Assembly (NCBI GenBank): GCA_001636495.1
Contig: KV440964.1
Location: 946,666-1,010,665, forward strand
Direction: 5' to 3'
Source: Sutcliffiella horikoshii
GTDB lineage: Bacteria > Bacillota > Bacilli > Bacillales > Bacillaceae_I
DNA length: 64,000 bases
The number at the start of each line of letters is the position of its first letter. Within the stretch, counting starts at the first letter, position 1. The position numbers and the translations under genes were made by a program. The notes below the pieces were generated by a model that saw nothing but the letters and a program-made list of their open reading frames with translations, made no database searches and had not been told where the DNA came from. Positions 8,020-13,158 of this stretch are shown one piece after another.

Positions 8020-8490
8020 ATGGACTCATTGAAAATACACCAAGTAGATGCCTCGAACTGGCGAGAGATCATTGTCCTGCAGGTTGCGGAAGGCCAACGG
8101 AAATTCATTGAGAAAAATGAGATTTCCATATTGGAGTCAATATATGATAGAAAACATAAATGGCAATGTTACGGGCTTTTCCAAGGTACGACAGCTGTGG
8201 GTTTTGTCATGATAGGCGCTGAAAATAATGAGGAGCGCTATATTTGGCTGGATCGATTTATGATTGATTGCCGGTATCAGGGGATGGGCCTGGGAGCCGC
8301 TTTTCTCGAAAAAATGAAAGAATTCATTGCAAGCAATTTTGAAATCGACGAAATAGTTTTAAGTGTGACCAAAGATAATCCGAAAGCGAAAGTATTTTAT
8401 GAGCGGCATGGTTTTGTAAATACTGGTTTAGTAGATCCGGAGTTTGATGAGGAGATTTTTGCTTATAAGTTAGATGGTTCTAGTGGGTGA
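8020..8490 (+). CDS. GNAT family N-acetyltransferase
   Basis: A 156-residue GNAT acetyltransferase. The acetyl-CoA-binding motif A is recognisable as CRYQGMGLGAAFLEKM (R/Q-x-x-G-x-G/A pattern, about residues 87-102), preceded by the strand YIWLDRFMID and followed by NPKAKVFYERHGF (motif B, about residues 124-136). The architecture resembles spermidine/polyamine-type acetyltransferases such as PaiA or Bacillus BltD, but the substrate cannot be fixed from sequence. The start ATG follows AATGGAGGT with good spacing. It stands alone; upstream lies the palindromic operator-like motif at 7875. Confidence 0.82.
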   Translation: MDSLKIHQVDASNWREIIVLQVAEGQRKFIEKNEISILESIYDRKHKWQCYGLFQGTTAVGFVMIGAENNEERYIWLDRFMIDCRYQGMGLGAAFLEKMKEFIASNFEIDEIVLSVTKDNPKAKVFYERHGFVNTGLVDPEFDEEIFAYKLDGSSG

Positions 8491-8558
8491 AGGTTAAAAT
8501 GCAGGGGGAAAAGGGCCTTGTTAAGGGGGAGACGAGTGTTTTGTAAAATTTCTCCCTC

Positions 8559-8791
8559 ATTCCCCCCACGAAAAAGCGTAAACTCACCATCAACTGGTAC
8601 CATTCCCCCCATAAATGCTGCCAATCTAACCACTTAAGGGGGCCGATCCCCCCACACCAAATTTAATCCCCCCACACATTTGCATAATTCCACCGTTAGA
8701 GCCGATAATCCCCCCATTCACAGTGGTAATCCCTCCACAAATCGCAATAATTCCCCCACAACTCTACTAGATCCCGGTCATCCTACCAACA
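8559..8791 (+). repeat. 21-bp periodic C-rich intergenic repeat array
   Basis: The region between the GNAT and SnoaL-like genes is made of units that begin with an ATYCCCCCCACA-like core followed by about 10 variable bases. Clear cores start at 8559, 8602, 8646, 8666, 8687, 8708, 8729, 8750 and 8771; degenerate cores at 8581 and 8624 fill the gaps. The last six steps are 20 or 21 bp. No coding frame or ribosome site is present. The same design with another core occurs at 57396-59040. Confidence 0.75.
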
Positions 8792-8902
8792 ATACTTTTT
8801 CTAACCTAATCAGAAGGGTTTCTCCTACTTAAAATAGAACAGTAAGAATATCCATTACTCTACCCAATTCAAATAATGCTCTAAGAAAGGATGACTACTC
8901 AT

Positions 8903-9280
8903 ATGAACGAAAGCCCAAACAAAGAAAATGCGATTTCATTTCTACAAATGGTGGCCGCAGGGAAAATACGAGAAGCATACAAGCGCCATATCGCCCCTGA
9001 TCTCCGCCATCACAATCCCTATTTTGAAGGAGATGCCGAGTCACTCATGGTTGCCATGGAGAAGAATGCAGCCGAAACGCCAAACAAGGCGCTCGAAGTG
9101 AAGCACGCCATCGAAGACGGAAATACCGTCGCCGTCCATTCCCATATCAGACAGAACCCGGAGGACCTCGGAGCGGCAGTAATACATATCTTCCGTTTTG
9201 AGGGGGGAAAGATTGTGGAAATGTGGGATGTCGGCCAGGCGATCCCGGAAGATTCGCCAAATGTGAATGGGATGTTTTAA
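8903..9280 (+). CDS. SnoaL-like (NTF2-fold) protein
   Basis: A 125-residue cone-shaped alpha+beta NTF2-fold protein of the SnoaL-like polyketide-cyclase/ester-binding type. Typical features are the N-terminal helix with AISFLQMVAAGKI, the strand ALEVKHAIEDGNTVAVHSHI, and FRFEGGKIVEMWDV near the C-terminus. Family members include small hydrolases, isomerases and binding proteins, so no reaction is assigned. The ATG at 8903 is preferred because the ribosome site AAAGGA (8886-8891) overlaps the alternative ATG at 8891. It is monocistronic; the terminator at 9395 follows. Confidence 0.72.
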   Translation: MNESPNKENAISFLQMVAAGKIREAYKRHIAPDLRHHNPYFEGDAESLMVAMEKNAAETPNKALEVKHAIEDGNTVAVHSHIRQNPEDLGAAVIHIFRFEGGKIVEMWDVGQAIPEDSPNVNGMF

Positions 9281-9394
9281 TAGGTGACTTAGTGGATGTG
9301 GCCTGATGTGTAATTGTGGTGGTTCCGTTTGATTTAGGAGAAATTCCGTACTGATTGGGGTATCTACCTTACCGACTTCCAAGCAATAATAGAA

Positions 9395-9430
9395 GGAAGC
9401 ATAGAGATAATTCTCATTGCTTCCTTTTTT
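9395..9430 (+). terminator. Rho-independent terminator after SnoaL-like gene
   Basis: GGAAGCA (9395-9401) pairs with TGCTTCC (9418-9424) and is followed by six T residues. The loop can extend the stem partly through AGAGA/TCTCA. Confidence 0.8.
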
Positions 9431-9488
9431 GCTATGGACCAATTCAGATACCCAAGTCATTTGATTCCTTGATTAATATAACTTTTTT

Positions 9489-9506
9489 AAACAAACGTTT
9501 GATTAA
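9489..9506 (+). promoter_or_regulatory. Operator-like motif, copy 2
   Basis: AAACAAACGTTTGATTAA matches copy 1 in 17 of 18 positions. As at 7.9 kb it is followed about 74 bp later by TTTTGATGG and an AT-rich TATATTAGAATA block. Here no gene follows; the MITE-like element begins at 9588 instead. Confidence 0.38.
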
Positions 9507-9587
9507 TTATGAAAAAGAGGTTGATAGGTAGAGGTTTTTTGCAAATTGCTATTAATCACTTTTTTTGATGGTTATATTAGAATAGTA

Positions 9588-9800
9588 CGGTCTTCGTTAA
9601 GTAAGGCTGTTTTCGTAAACTTTGTTGCTTTTTCGTATTTTTTAACCAACCGTTATATTCCTTGCTATCGTGCTCTTTTTTCGGCTATCCGGATAGGGTT
9701 TATGCCTACCTTAGAGTCTATATGCGGTAAAAAGTCCAATTGCCGACTTTTTACAAGTTTATAGCAACAATCTTTGAGGAAAGAGCCTTAACAAAGACCG
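9588..9800. mobile_element. MITE-like element with about 40-bp imperfect terminal inverted repeats
   Basis: The left end CGGTCTTCGTTAA (9588-9600), four bases, then 25 bases from GGCTGTTTTC to TTGTTGCT (9605-9629) is mirrored at the right end by 25 bases from AGCAACAATC to AGCC (9763-9787) and TTAACAAAGACCG (9788-9800). The inner 25-mers agree in 19 positions and the outer 13-mers in 12. The interior is about 130 bp and has no convincing gene; a 72-codon open frame there lacks a ribosome site. The element could be a non-autonomous transposon relic or a long structured RNA. Confidence 0.5.
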
Positions 9801-9805
9801 TCTCC

Positions 9806-10075
9806 CTAAATCCGCTCCCTTCCTTTCCGTTCCAACTCTTCTCGTTCCTTCTTTTGTTGTTGTAGGGCGAGGGGATCTGAATAGTAGCCGTAGATGTCCC
9901 CTTGTTTATACTTTTCCGCCTTATTGTGTAAAGGTATCTGTCTGGTTTCAAAAGCTTTTGGCCCACCGATACCTGGAAGTGCTACAGCTGTAAACAGGAT
10001 CACCACCACGATCCCCCATATATTCCCCTGAATAAGAAAGTACAGAAATATAATTCCCAATAAAATCAACCACAT
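9806..10075 (-). CDS. Small single-pass membrane protein
   Basis: An 89-residue protein that begins with MWLILLGIIFLYFL and has one or two N-terminal membrane helices up to about residue 30. A charged cytoplasmic tail follows, rich in Gln/Lys/Glu/Arg (LQQQKKEREELERKGRERI). The start at 10075 has the strong ribosome site GGGAGG; the frame continues upstream but enters the dispersed repeat at 10144-10184, so a longer product is unlikely. The family is not recognised. The gene stands alone between the MITE-like element and the spore-type gene on the opposite strand. Confidence 0.6.
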   Translation of the reverse strand: MWLILLGIIFLYFLIQGNIWGIVVVILFTAVALPGIGGPKAFETRQIPLHNKAEKYKQGDIYGYYSDPLALQQQKKEREELERKGRERI

Positions 10076-10143
10076 AAGAGCCTCCCAATTAGATGAGATT
10101 TTATAACTACTTATATGGTGATAGGGAGTGAAATATGAGTAAA

Positions 10144-10184
10144 AGGGACAGGCACCGTGACCCACGTTGGTCGCGGTGCCTGTC
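10144..10184. repeat. Dispersed GGGACAGGCACCG palindromic repeat
   Basis: GGGACAGGCACCG (10144-10156) and CGGTGCCTGTCCC (10172-10184) are perfect inverted copies around a GTGACCC-containing centre. Related sequence occurs at 12410-12440 and as a half-site near 12924-12942. It is intergenic and has no T-run. Confidence 0.6.
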
Positions 10185-10248
10185 CCCAAACCCACAAAAA
10201 TGTACATTCAGCCCCCTCCATCCACCCAATCAATCTTCCTCCTCCTTT

Positions 10249-10257
10249 CATAGAATA
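10249..10257 (+). promoter_or_regulatory. Sigma-E/K-like -10 box upstream of C1q-like gene
   Basis: CATAGAATA fits the mother-cell -10 consensus CATANNNTA. The start codon is 54 bases downstream. A convincing -35 is not visible. The identical nonamer precedes the next gene at 10995, which strengthens both. Confidence 0.4.
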
Positions 10258-10310
10258 ATAGAGAAAATAGAGGACAAGATGGCCTTCCATTTGAAAGGAG
10301 GTGAAAAAGT

Positions 10311-10868
10311 ATGGCATGCTTTTATAAATACAGCCCCAACCACCAAGCGCAAAACAATGTCCAACAAAAGTGTAAAACGGATATCAACATCAAGGTGAAA
10401 TGCAACGATGACAATGGCGATGGGAACCGCGAAACAGACTCTTTCCGTGCAGTTAACGATTCGCCCCAGCAAATTGAAGAAGCGAATACGTTCTATAAGG
10501 TCTTATTCCAGGATGAGCAGTTCGATAATGGTGACATCTACAACGCTAACAACTCCACATTTGTTCCTCGCAGATCTGGTGTCTATTATGTAGCAGGAAC
10601 CGTTACTTTTAACGCAAATGACGGCACGATTCCTTACCGTGTCCGTGTTGAGTTACGTGTGAATGGAGTGAGTGTGGCAGCAGACAACGATTTCTGGGAC
10701 GAGATTGACAACCAATTTATCTATGTAAATGCAATTAACGTTTCTACCATTCTTCAACTTGAAGCAGGTGATCTAGTAGAAGTCTTCTTGACAAGTACTG
10801 CTCCAGGAGTAATTGCTGAGAATGTGCCGGACTTCAGCACCCGTTTTGAGGCGGCGAAGTTCAGGTAA
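10311..10868 (+). CDS. C1q/TNF-like jelly-roll protein, probable spore-surface component
   Basis: A 185-residue protein with a short Cys/Asn/Lys-rich N-terminus (MACFYKYSPNHQ, then KCKTDINIKVKC) and a C-terminal domain from about residue 50 resembling C1q/BclA-type beta jelly rolls. Typical elements are FYKVLFQDEQFDNGDIYN, FVPRRSGVYYVAGTVTF, RVRVELRVNG and LQLEAGDLVEVFLTS. There is no signal peptide, which is usual for proteins assembled on the spore from the mother cell. The ribosome site AAAGGAGGTG is near-perfect. The -10 box CATAGAATA fits sigma-E/K. The N-terminal style and control region are shared with the 51-codon gene at 11075. The spore role is inferred from these features, not demonstrated. 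Confidence 0.62.
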   Translation: MACFYKYSPNHQAQNNVQQKCKTDINIKVKCNDDNGDGNRETDSFRAVNDSPQQIEEANTFYKVLFQDEQFDNGDIYNANNSTFVPRRSGVYYVAGTVTFNANDGTIPYRVRVELRVNGVSVAADNDFWDEIDNQFIYVNAINVSTILQLEAGDLVEVFLTSTAPGVIAENVPDFSTRFEAAKFR

Positions 10869-10891
10869 TAGTTTTTAAGTGTTGTTTAAAG

Positions 10892-10915
10892 CAGAGGGGG
10901 ATCTCCTCTGTTTTT
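10892..10915 (+). terminator. Terminator after C1q-like gene
   Basis: CAGAGG and CCTCTG pair around a short GGGATCT loop (10892-10910), followed by TTTTT. Confidence 0.8.
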
Positions 10916-10974
10916 ATTTATCCTTCCATCTAGCATCTCTATCAAATTCCACTCCTACCAATGGGCATCGGCCC

Positions 10975-11003
10975 ATACAAACCAACACAACATACATAGA
11001 ATA
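10975..11003 (+). promoter_or_regulatory. Sigma-E/K-type promoter upstream of small Cys/His-rich gene
   Basis: ATAC at 10975-10978, a 16-base spacer, then CATAGAATA at 10995-11003 match the mother-cell promoter pattern (-35 ATA/AC, -10 CATANNNTA). The start codon lies about 70 bases downstream. Confidence 0.55.
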
Positions 11004-11074
11004 ATAGAAAAGGTAGGGGGACAGGTTTTTGAAGAGGCTTTTCTCTCTAGCTTTCAAAGGAGGTGCAACAACAC

Positions 11075-11230
11075 ATGAAATGCTACTACTATCTAAGCTC
11101 CAAGAATGATTCCCAAATGCATTGCAAACCAAAGCACAAAGATAAGCACCATTGTAAAAAGTGCGAAAATAATTTCCATATCAACATTTTCGGGATTAGT
11201 ATTAACATCGGAGGGAAGGGTCATTGTTAG
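11075..11230 (+). CDS. 51-residue Cys/His-rich small protein, probable spore component
   Basis: A short gene of 51 codons plus stop with a perfect AAAGGAGGTG ribosome site eight bases before its ATG. The product starts MKCYYYLSSKNDS and continues with a Cys/His/Lys cluster (HCKPKHKDKHHCKKC) that could bind a metal ion. It ends in a hydrophobic Ile/Gly-rich stretch (FHINIFGISINIGG) and a final HC. Five Cys and seven His occur in 51 residues. A sigma-E/K-like promoter is upstream and a strong terminator follows at 11252, so it is a complete transcription unit. The N-terminus echoes that of the C1q-like protein 0.8 kb upstream. Family not recognised; role in the spore coat or exosporium is inference. 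Confidence 0.65.
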   Translation: MKCYYYLSSKNDSQMHCKPKHKDKHHCKKCENNFHINIFGISINIGGKGHC

Positions 11231-11251
11231 GGATTCGACCTTGTGGAGATT

Positions 11252-11275
11252 GGACAGTGAATACTGTCCTTTTTT
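11252..11275 (+). terminator. Terminator after small Cys/His-rich gene
   Basis: GGACAGT (11252-11258) pairs with ACTGTCC (11263-11269) over a 4-base loop and is followed by TTTTTT. Confidence 0.88.
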
Positions 11276-11305
11276 GGGTGTCCGAGCTTGAAGGGAAGAT
11301 TACCA

Positions 11306-11352
11306 TAAAAAAAATGCCCGGAGTCGTAATAGCCGACACTGGGCATTTTTAT
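11306..11352 (-). terminator. Bidirectional terminator, best on minus strand
   Basis: ATGCCCGGAGTCG and CGACACTGGGCAT form a stem with a TAATAG-type loop (11314-11346). On the minus strand it is followed by eight T residues, on the plus strand by five. The minus orientation fits the 33-residue gene at 11478-11579. Confidence 0.75.
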
Positions 11353-11477
11353 GGAACAGGTCATAAAAAACAGTAGATTGCATATGTGGCACCTTAACTT
11401 TAAGGTTGAAGTTACGCAGTAGCCATTTAACAGAGGATGGAAGTTGGAAGAGACCTGTACCATGGACTGTTCATGTA

Positions 11478-11579
11478 TTATGCACTGACCTTTGATTGAG
11501 ATTGTCGGCTGACTGCTTTCAGAATGAATAGCTTATCCTGGGCTGTTAACATTCTCCAGCTTTTCACTTTAATTTTCAT
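11478..11579 (-). CDS. 33-residue small basic protein
   Basis: A 34-codon frame read leftwards with ribosome site AAAGGGGAG; the ATG seven bases after it gives a product starting MKIKVKSWRMLTAQDKLFILK and ending SQSKVSA. It is basic and amphipathic, with one Trp and no Cys. An in-frame ATG two codons earlier is too close to the ribosome site. The terminator at 11306-11352 lies in the correct orientation downstream, which supports real transcription. I do not recognise a family. The nearest flanking stretches (11351-11477 and 11580-11890) hold nothing else that I can support. Confidence 0.42.
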   Translation of the reverse strand: MKIKVKSWRMLTAQDKLFILKAVSRQSQSKVSA

Positions 11580-11893
11580 TCGCATTCTCCCCTTTGAAAT
11601 AATAGATTTTCTGATAAACTTGTATAGTTGAAAAATACCTTTTTTAAACATGATATAAACAACAAAAATTCCTACATTTTCCGCATGAAATCACGGGATT
11701 TCCGTATATTTTTATCGAAACTTTGTAGAAAAAGGGAAGTTGGCGTAGCCTAGAGGAGAATCAAGGATTTATTTACCAGGTTTGTGCGTTGGTAAAATAA
11801 TATAATATTTTACTATTTTATCCTGTAATCAATCGTGATAAAATTAATACTTGTTGGTAGGATTTTCGCTATGAATTGAAATTTTGATTTTTT

Positions 11894-11922
11894 TGAAACT
11901 AACATTGGCTATTATCCGTATA
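11894..11922 (+). promoter_or_regulatory. Sigma-W-type ECF promoter for DUF4064 gene
   Basis: TGAAAC (11894-11899), a 17-base spacer and CGTATA (11917-11922) match the ECF/sigma-W consensus exactly. The start codon is 52 bases beyond the -10. This predicts induction by envelope stress. Confidence 0.7.
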
Positions 11923-11973
11923 AACTACTAAACACAAAACAACCACTACATAAACTTTTAGGAGGAACAAGAA

Positions 11974-12399
11974 ATGAAACGTACAGCAGAAATAGTAATG
12001 ACTGTTATCGCAGTGATTATCAGTGGTATCACAGCACTTTTCGGATTATTGATGAACTTCGGCCTTTCTAATCCCGAATTCACACAGATTATGGAGGAAG
12101 AAATGGCAGCGGACCCGGCGGCGGAAGAAGTGGATATGGCAGCATTCATGGACATGTTGGCATTAGCTGGCCCAACTTGGATTGCAGTAGGAATTCTTTC
12201 ATTAATTCTTGGCGTAATTGGAATCATCGCTCTTAAAGGGAACAAAAAGCCAGTACTTGCCGGAATCATGCTAATCTTGGCTGCACTTGTTATTGGAATT
12301 GGAACATTCGGTTTAGGATTCATTCCAGCAATTCTTTACTTGATTGCAGGAATTATGGCATTTGCCCGCAAACCGAAAGTGACAGAACAGCATATCTAA
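11974..12399 (+). CDS. DUF4064 membrane protein
   Basis: A 141-residue protein of the DUF4064 type with an N-terminal membrane helix (VMTVIAVIISGITALFGLL) and an acidic loop containing MEEEMAADPAAEEVDM at about residues 40-57. Three further helices follow, including WIAVGILSLILGVIGIIAL. The loop probably faces outside. The ribosome site AGGAGG is well placed. The sigma-W-type promoter at 11894 suggests a role in the membrane-stress response. It is monocistronic, with a strong terminator at 12453. No biochemical function is known for the family. Confidence 0.75.
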   Translation: MKRTAEIVMTVIAVIISGITALFGLLMNFGLSNPEFTQIMEEEMAADPAAEEVDMAAFMDMLALAGPTWIAVGILSLILGVIGIIALKGNKKPVLAGIMLILAALVIGIGTFGLGFIPAILYLIAGIMAFARKPKVTEQHI

Positions 12400-12409
12400 G
12401 GAACTGACA

Positions 12410-12440
12410 GACACGGTGACTCACAATGGGTCACCGTGTC
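12410..12440. repeat. Dispersed repeat, copy related to 10144-10184
   Basis: GACACGGTGAC (12410-12420) and GTCACCGTGTC (12430-12440) are perfect inverted copies. The sequence is related to the GGTGCCTGTCCC repeat at 10.1 kb and the half-site near 12.93 kb. Confidence 0.5.
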
Positions 12441-12452
12441 CCCAAAACCCCA

Positions 12453-12486
12453 AGAGGCCCCCTAACAAATAGGGAGGCCTCTTTTT
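12453..12486. terminator. Terminator between DUF4064 and riboswitch-controlled gene
   Basis: AGAGGCC-CCCTA pairs with TAGGG-A-GGCCTCT, followed by TTTTT on the plus strand. It lies between convergent genes and may serve both. Confidence 0.82.
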
Positions 12487-12515
12487 ATCTGTTCATCTAA
12501 GTTGTCGCTCAAAAT

Positions 12516-12692
12516 TTAACAAGTTAAATCTTGAATTTTCGTTCTGCATTGAATTGCTTCTAGCCGATGTGATTCCGCTTTTTCCACCAATTGCTTCTTC
12601 ATGTCCTTATCCAGACAATCATTTGCAATGACGATGTAATAGTGGGATCGCATATTGTGCCAGAAGTACTGTAAGTTTTTTGCAATCTTCAT
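12516..12692 (-). CDS. 58-residue protein of unknown function under a c-di-GMP riboswitch
   Basis: A 59-codon gene on the minus strand with the strong ribosome site AAAAGGAGGTCC eight bases before ATG. The product starts MKIAKNLQYFWHNMRSHYY, continues with VIANDCLDKDMKKQLVEKAE and ends IQCRTKIQDLTC. It is predicted to be mostly alpha-helical, soluble and near neutral, with three Cys. I do not recognise a family. Its leader contains a sequence that fits the class I cyclic-di-GMP aptamer, and a segment complementary to its ribosome site lies between the aptamer and the start. Production is therefore likely governed by cyclic di-GMP. A diguanylate cyclase is encoded 13 kb away at 25837-27465. 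A role in the sessile/motile switch would fit but is not shown. Confidence 0.7.
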   Translation of the reverse strand: MKIAKNLQYFWHNMRSHYYIVIANDCLDKDMKKQLVEKAESHRLEAIQCRTKIQDLTC

Positions 12693-12696
12693 TGCA

Positions 12697-12822
12697 GGAC
12701 CTCCTTTTCACCCATAAATCAACGGAGGTTGGAACGGGTAACTGGCTAACTGGTCTGCCTCAAAAAGGCATACTGAAGTCCCTGTAGTTTTGCGTCACTA
12801 GCTTTGACTAGTTTTGCCTTTT
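12697..12822 (-). promoter_or_regulatory. Class I cyclic-di-GMP (GEMM-I) riboswitch with ribosome-site sequestering platform
   Basis: Read on the minus strand, the leader has AAGGCAAAAC, a 6-bp stem closed by a CAAA loop (ACTAGT/GCTAGT), then TGACGCAAAACTACAGGGAC. These match the order and near-sequence of the GEMM-I consensus (GGCAAA, small hairpin, GACGCAAAGCYA, GGG). A second hairpin (GCCTTTTTGAGGC) and closing strand GTTAGCC (12744-12750) complete the aptamer. Downstream, ACCTCC (12724-12729) is complementary to the ribosome site GGAGGT (12699-12704), which suggests translational control. A possible promoter (TGTCAT, 17 bases, TACAAT at 12850-12855) lies upstream. Confidence 0.78.
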
Positions 12823-12953
12823 TCCATGATTTATGAAAAGTACATTCCTATTGTAGTCTTAAAGAAGGTATAATGACATAGGTCTTTTGGATTGGTTTGT
12901 CGTTTTTTGTCGGAGGTGAAGAGGGTCACCGTGCCTGTCCCCTCAAAAAGTTA

Positions 12954-13114
12954 TTGATTATTAAGAAAACTCATAGTATCTTTATTTATAGATAGGTTGG
13001 TAGCGTTTGCAAGCAAATACATAGTTTACTAGTTAGGGAATCTATTTGTGCAACTTTGCGCAAACGATTTCGCAACAAGGTTATCTATGCAACATTGTGC
13101 AAACGCTTCCACAA
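12954..13114 (+). promoter_or_regulatory. Pullulanase promoter with three LacI/CcpA-type operators
   Basis: A promoter TTGATT (12954-12959), 17 bases, TATCTT (12977-12982) is followed by three CG-centred palindrome-like sites: TGGTAGCGTTTGCA near 12999-13012, TTGCGCAAACGATTTCGCAA at 13056-13075, and TTGTGCAAACGCTTCCACAA at 13095-13114. The last two are 39 bp apart and embedded in a partly repeated leader. They resemble MalR/LacI-family operators; the third also resembles a degenerate cre. Control by maltodextrin and by CcpA is inferred. Confidence 0.6.
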
Positions 13115-13158
13115 TTTAGCAAGTCAAGTCAAACAAAGTAACGAAAGGGGCAGGGTAT

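Noticed and set aside
8559-8791. CRISPR array
   Set aside because: Units are 21 bp with a core of about 11 and no spacer of usual length (25-40 bp); no cas genes are in the window. The same holds for 57396-59040 and 19024-19179.
9041-9460. Minus-strand 139-codon gene opposite the SnoaL-like gene
   Set aside because: It is the reverse-strand reading of a recognisable gene and of its terminator, with no ribosome site and low-quality composition.
9546-9764. 72-codon gene
   Set aside because: The frame runs across a terminal inverted repeat of the MITE-like element and lacks a ribosome site.
11227-11463. Minus-strand 78-codon gene
   Set aside because: It reads through two terminators and has no ribosome site; the 33-codon gene at 11478-11579 is the better use of this strand.
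12954-12982. Sigma-W or sigma-B promoter for the pullulanase
   Set aside because: The elements TTGATT and TATCTT fit a sigma-A promoter; no GGGTAT or CGTA element is present.
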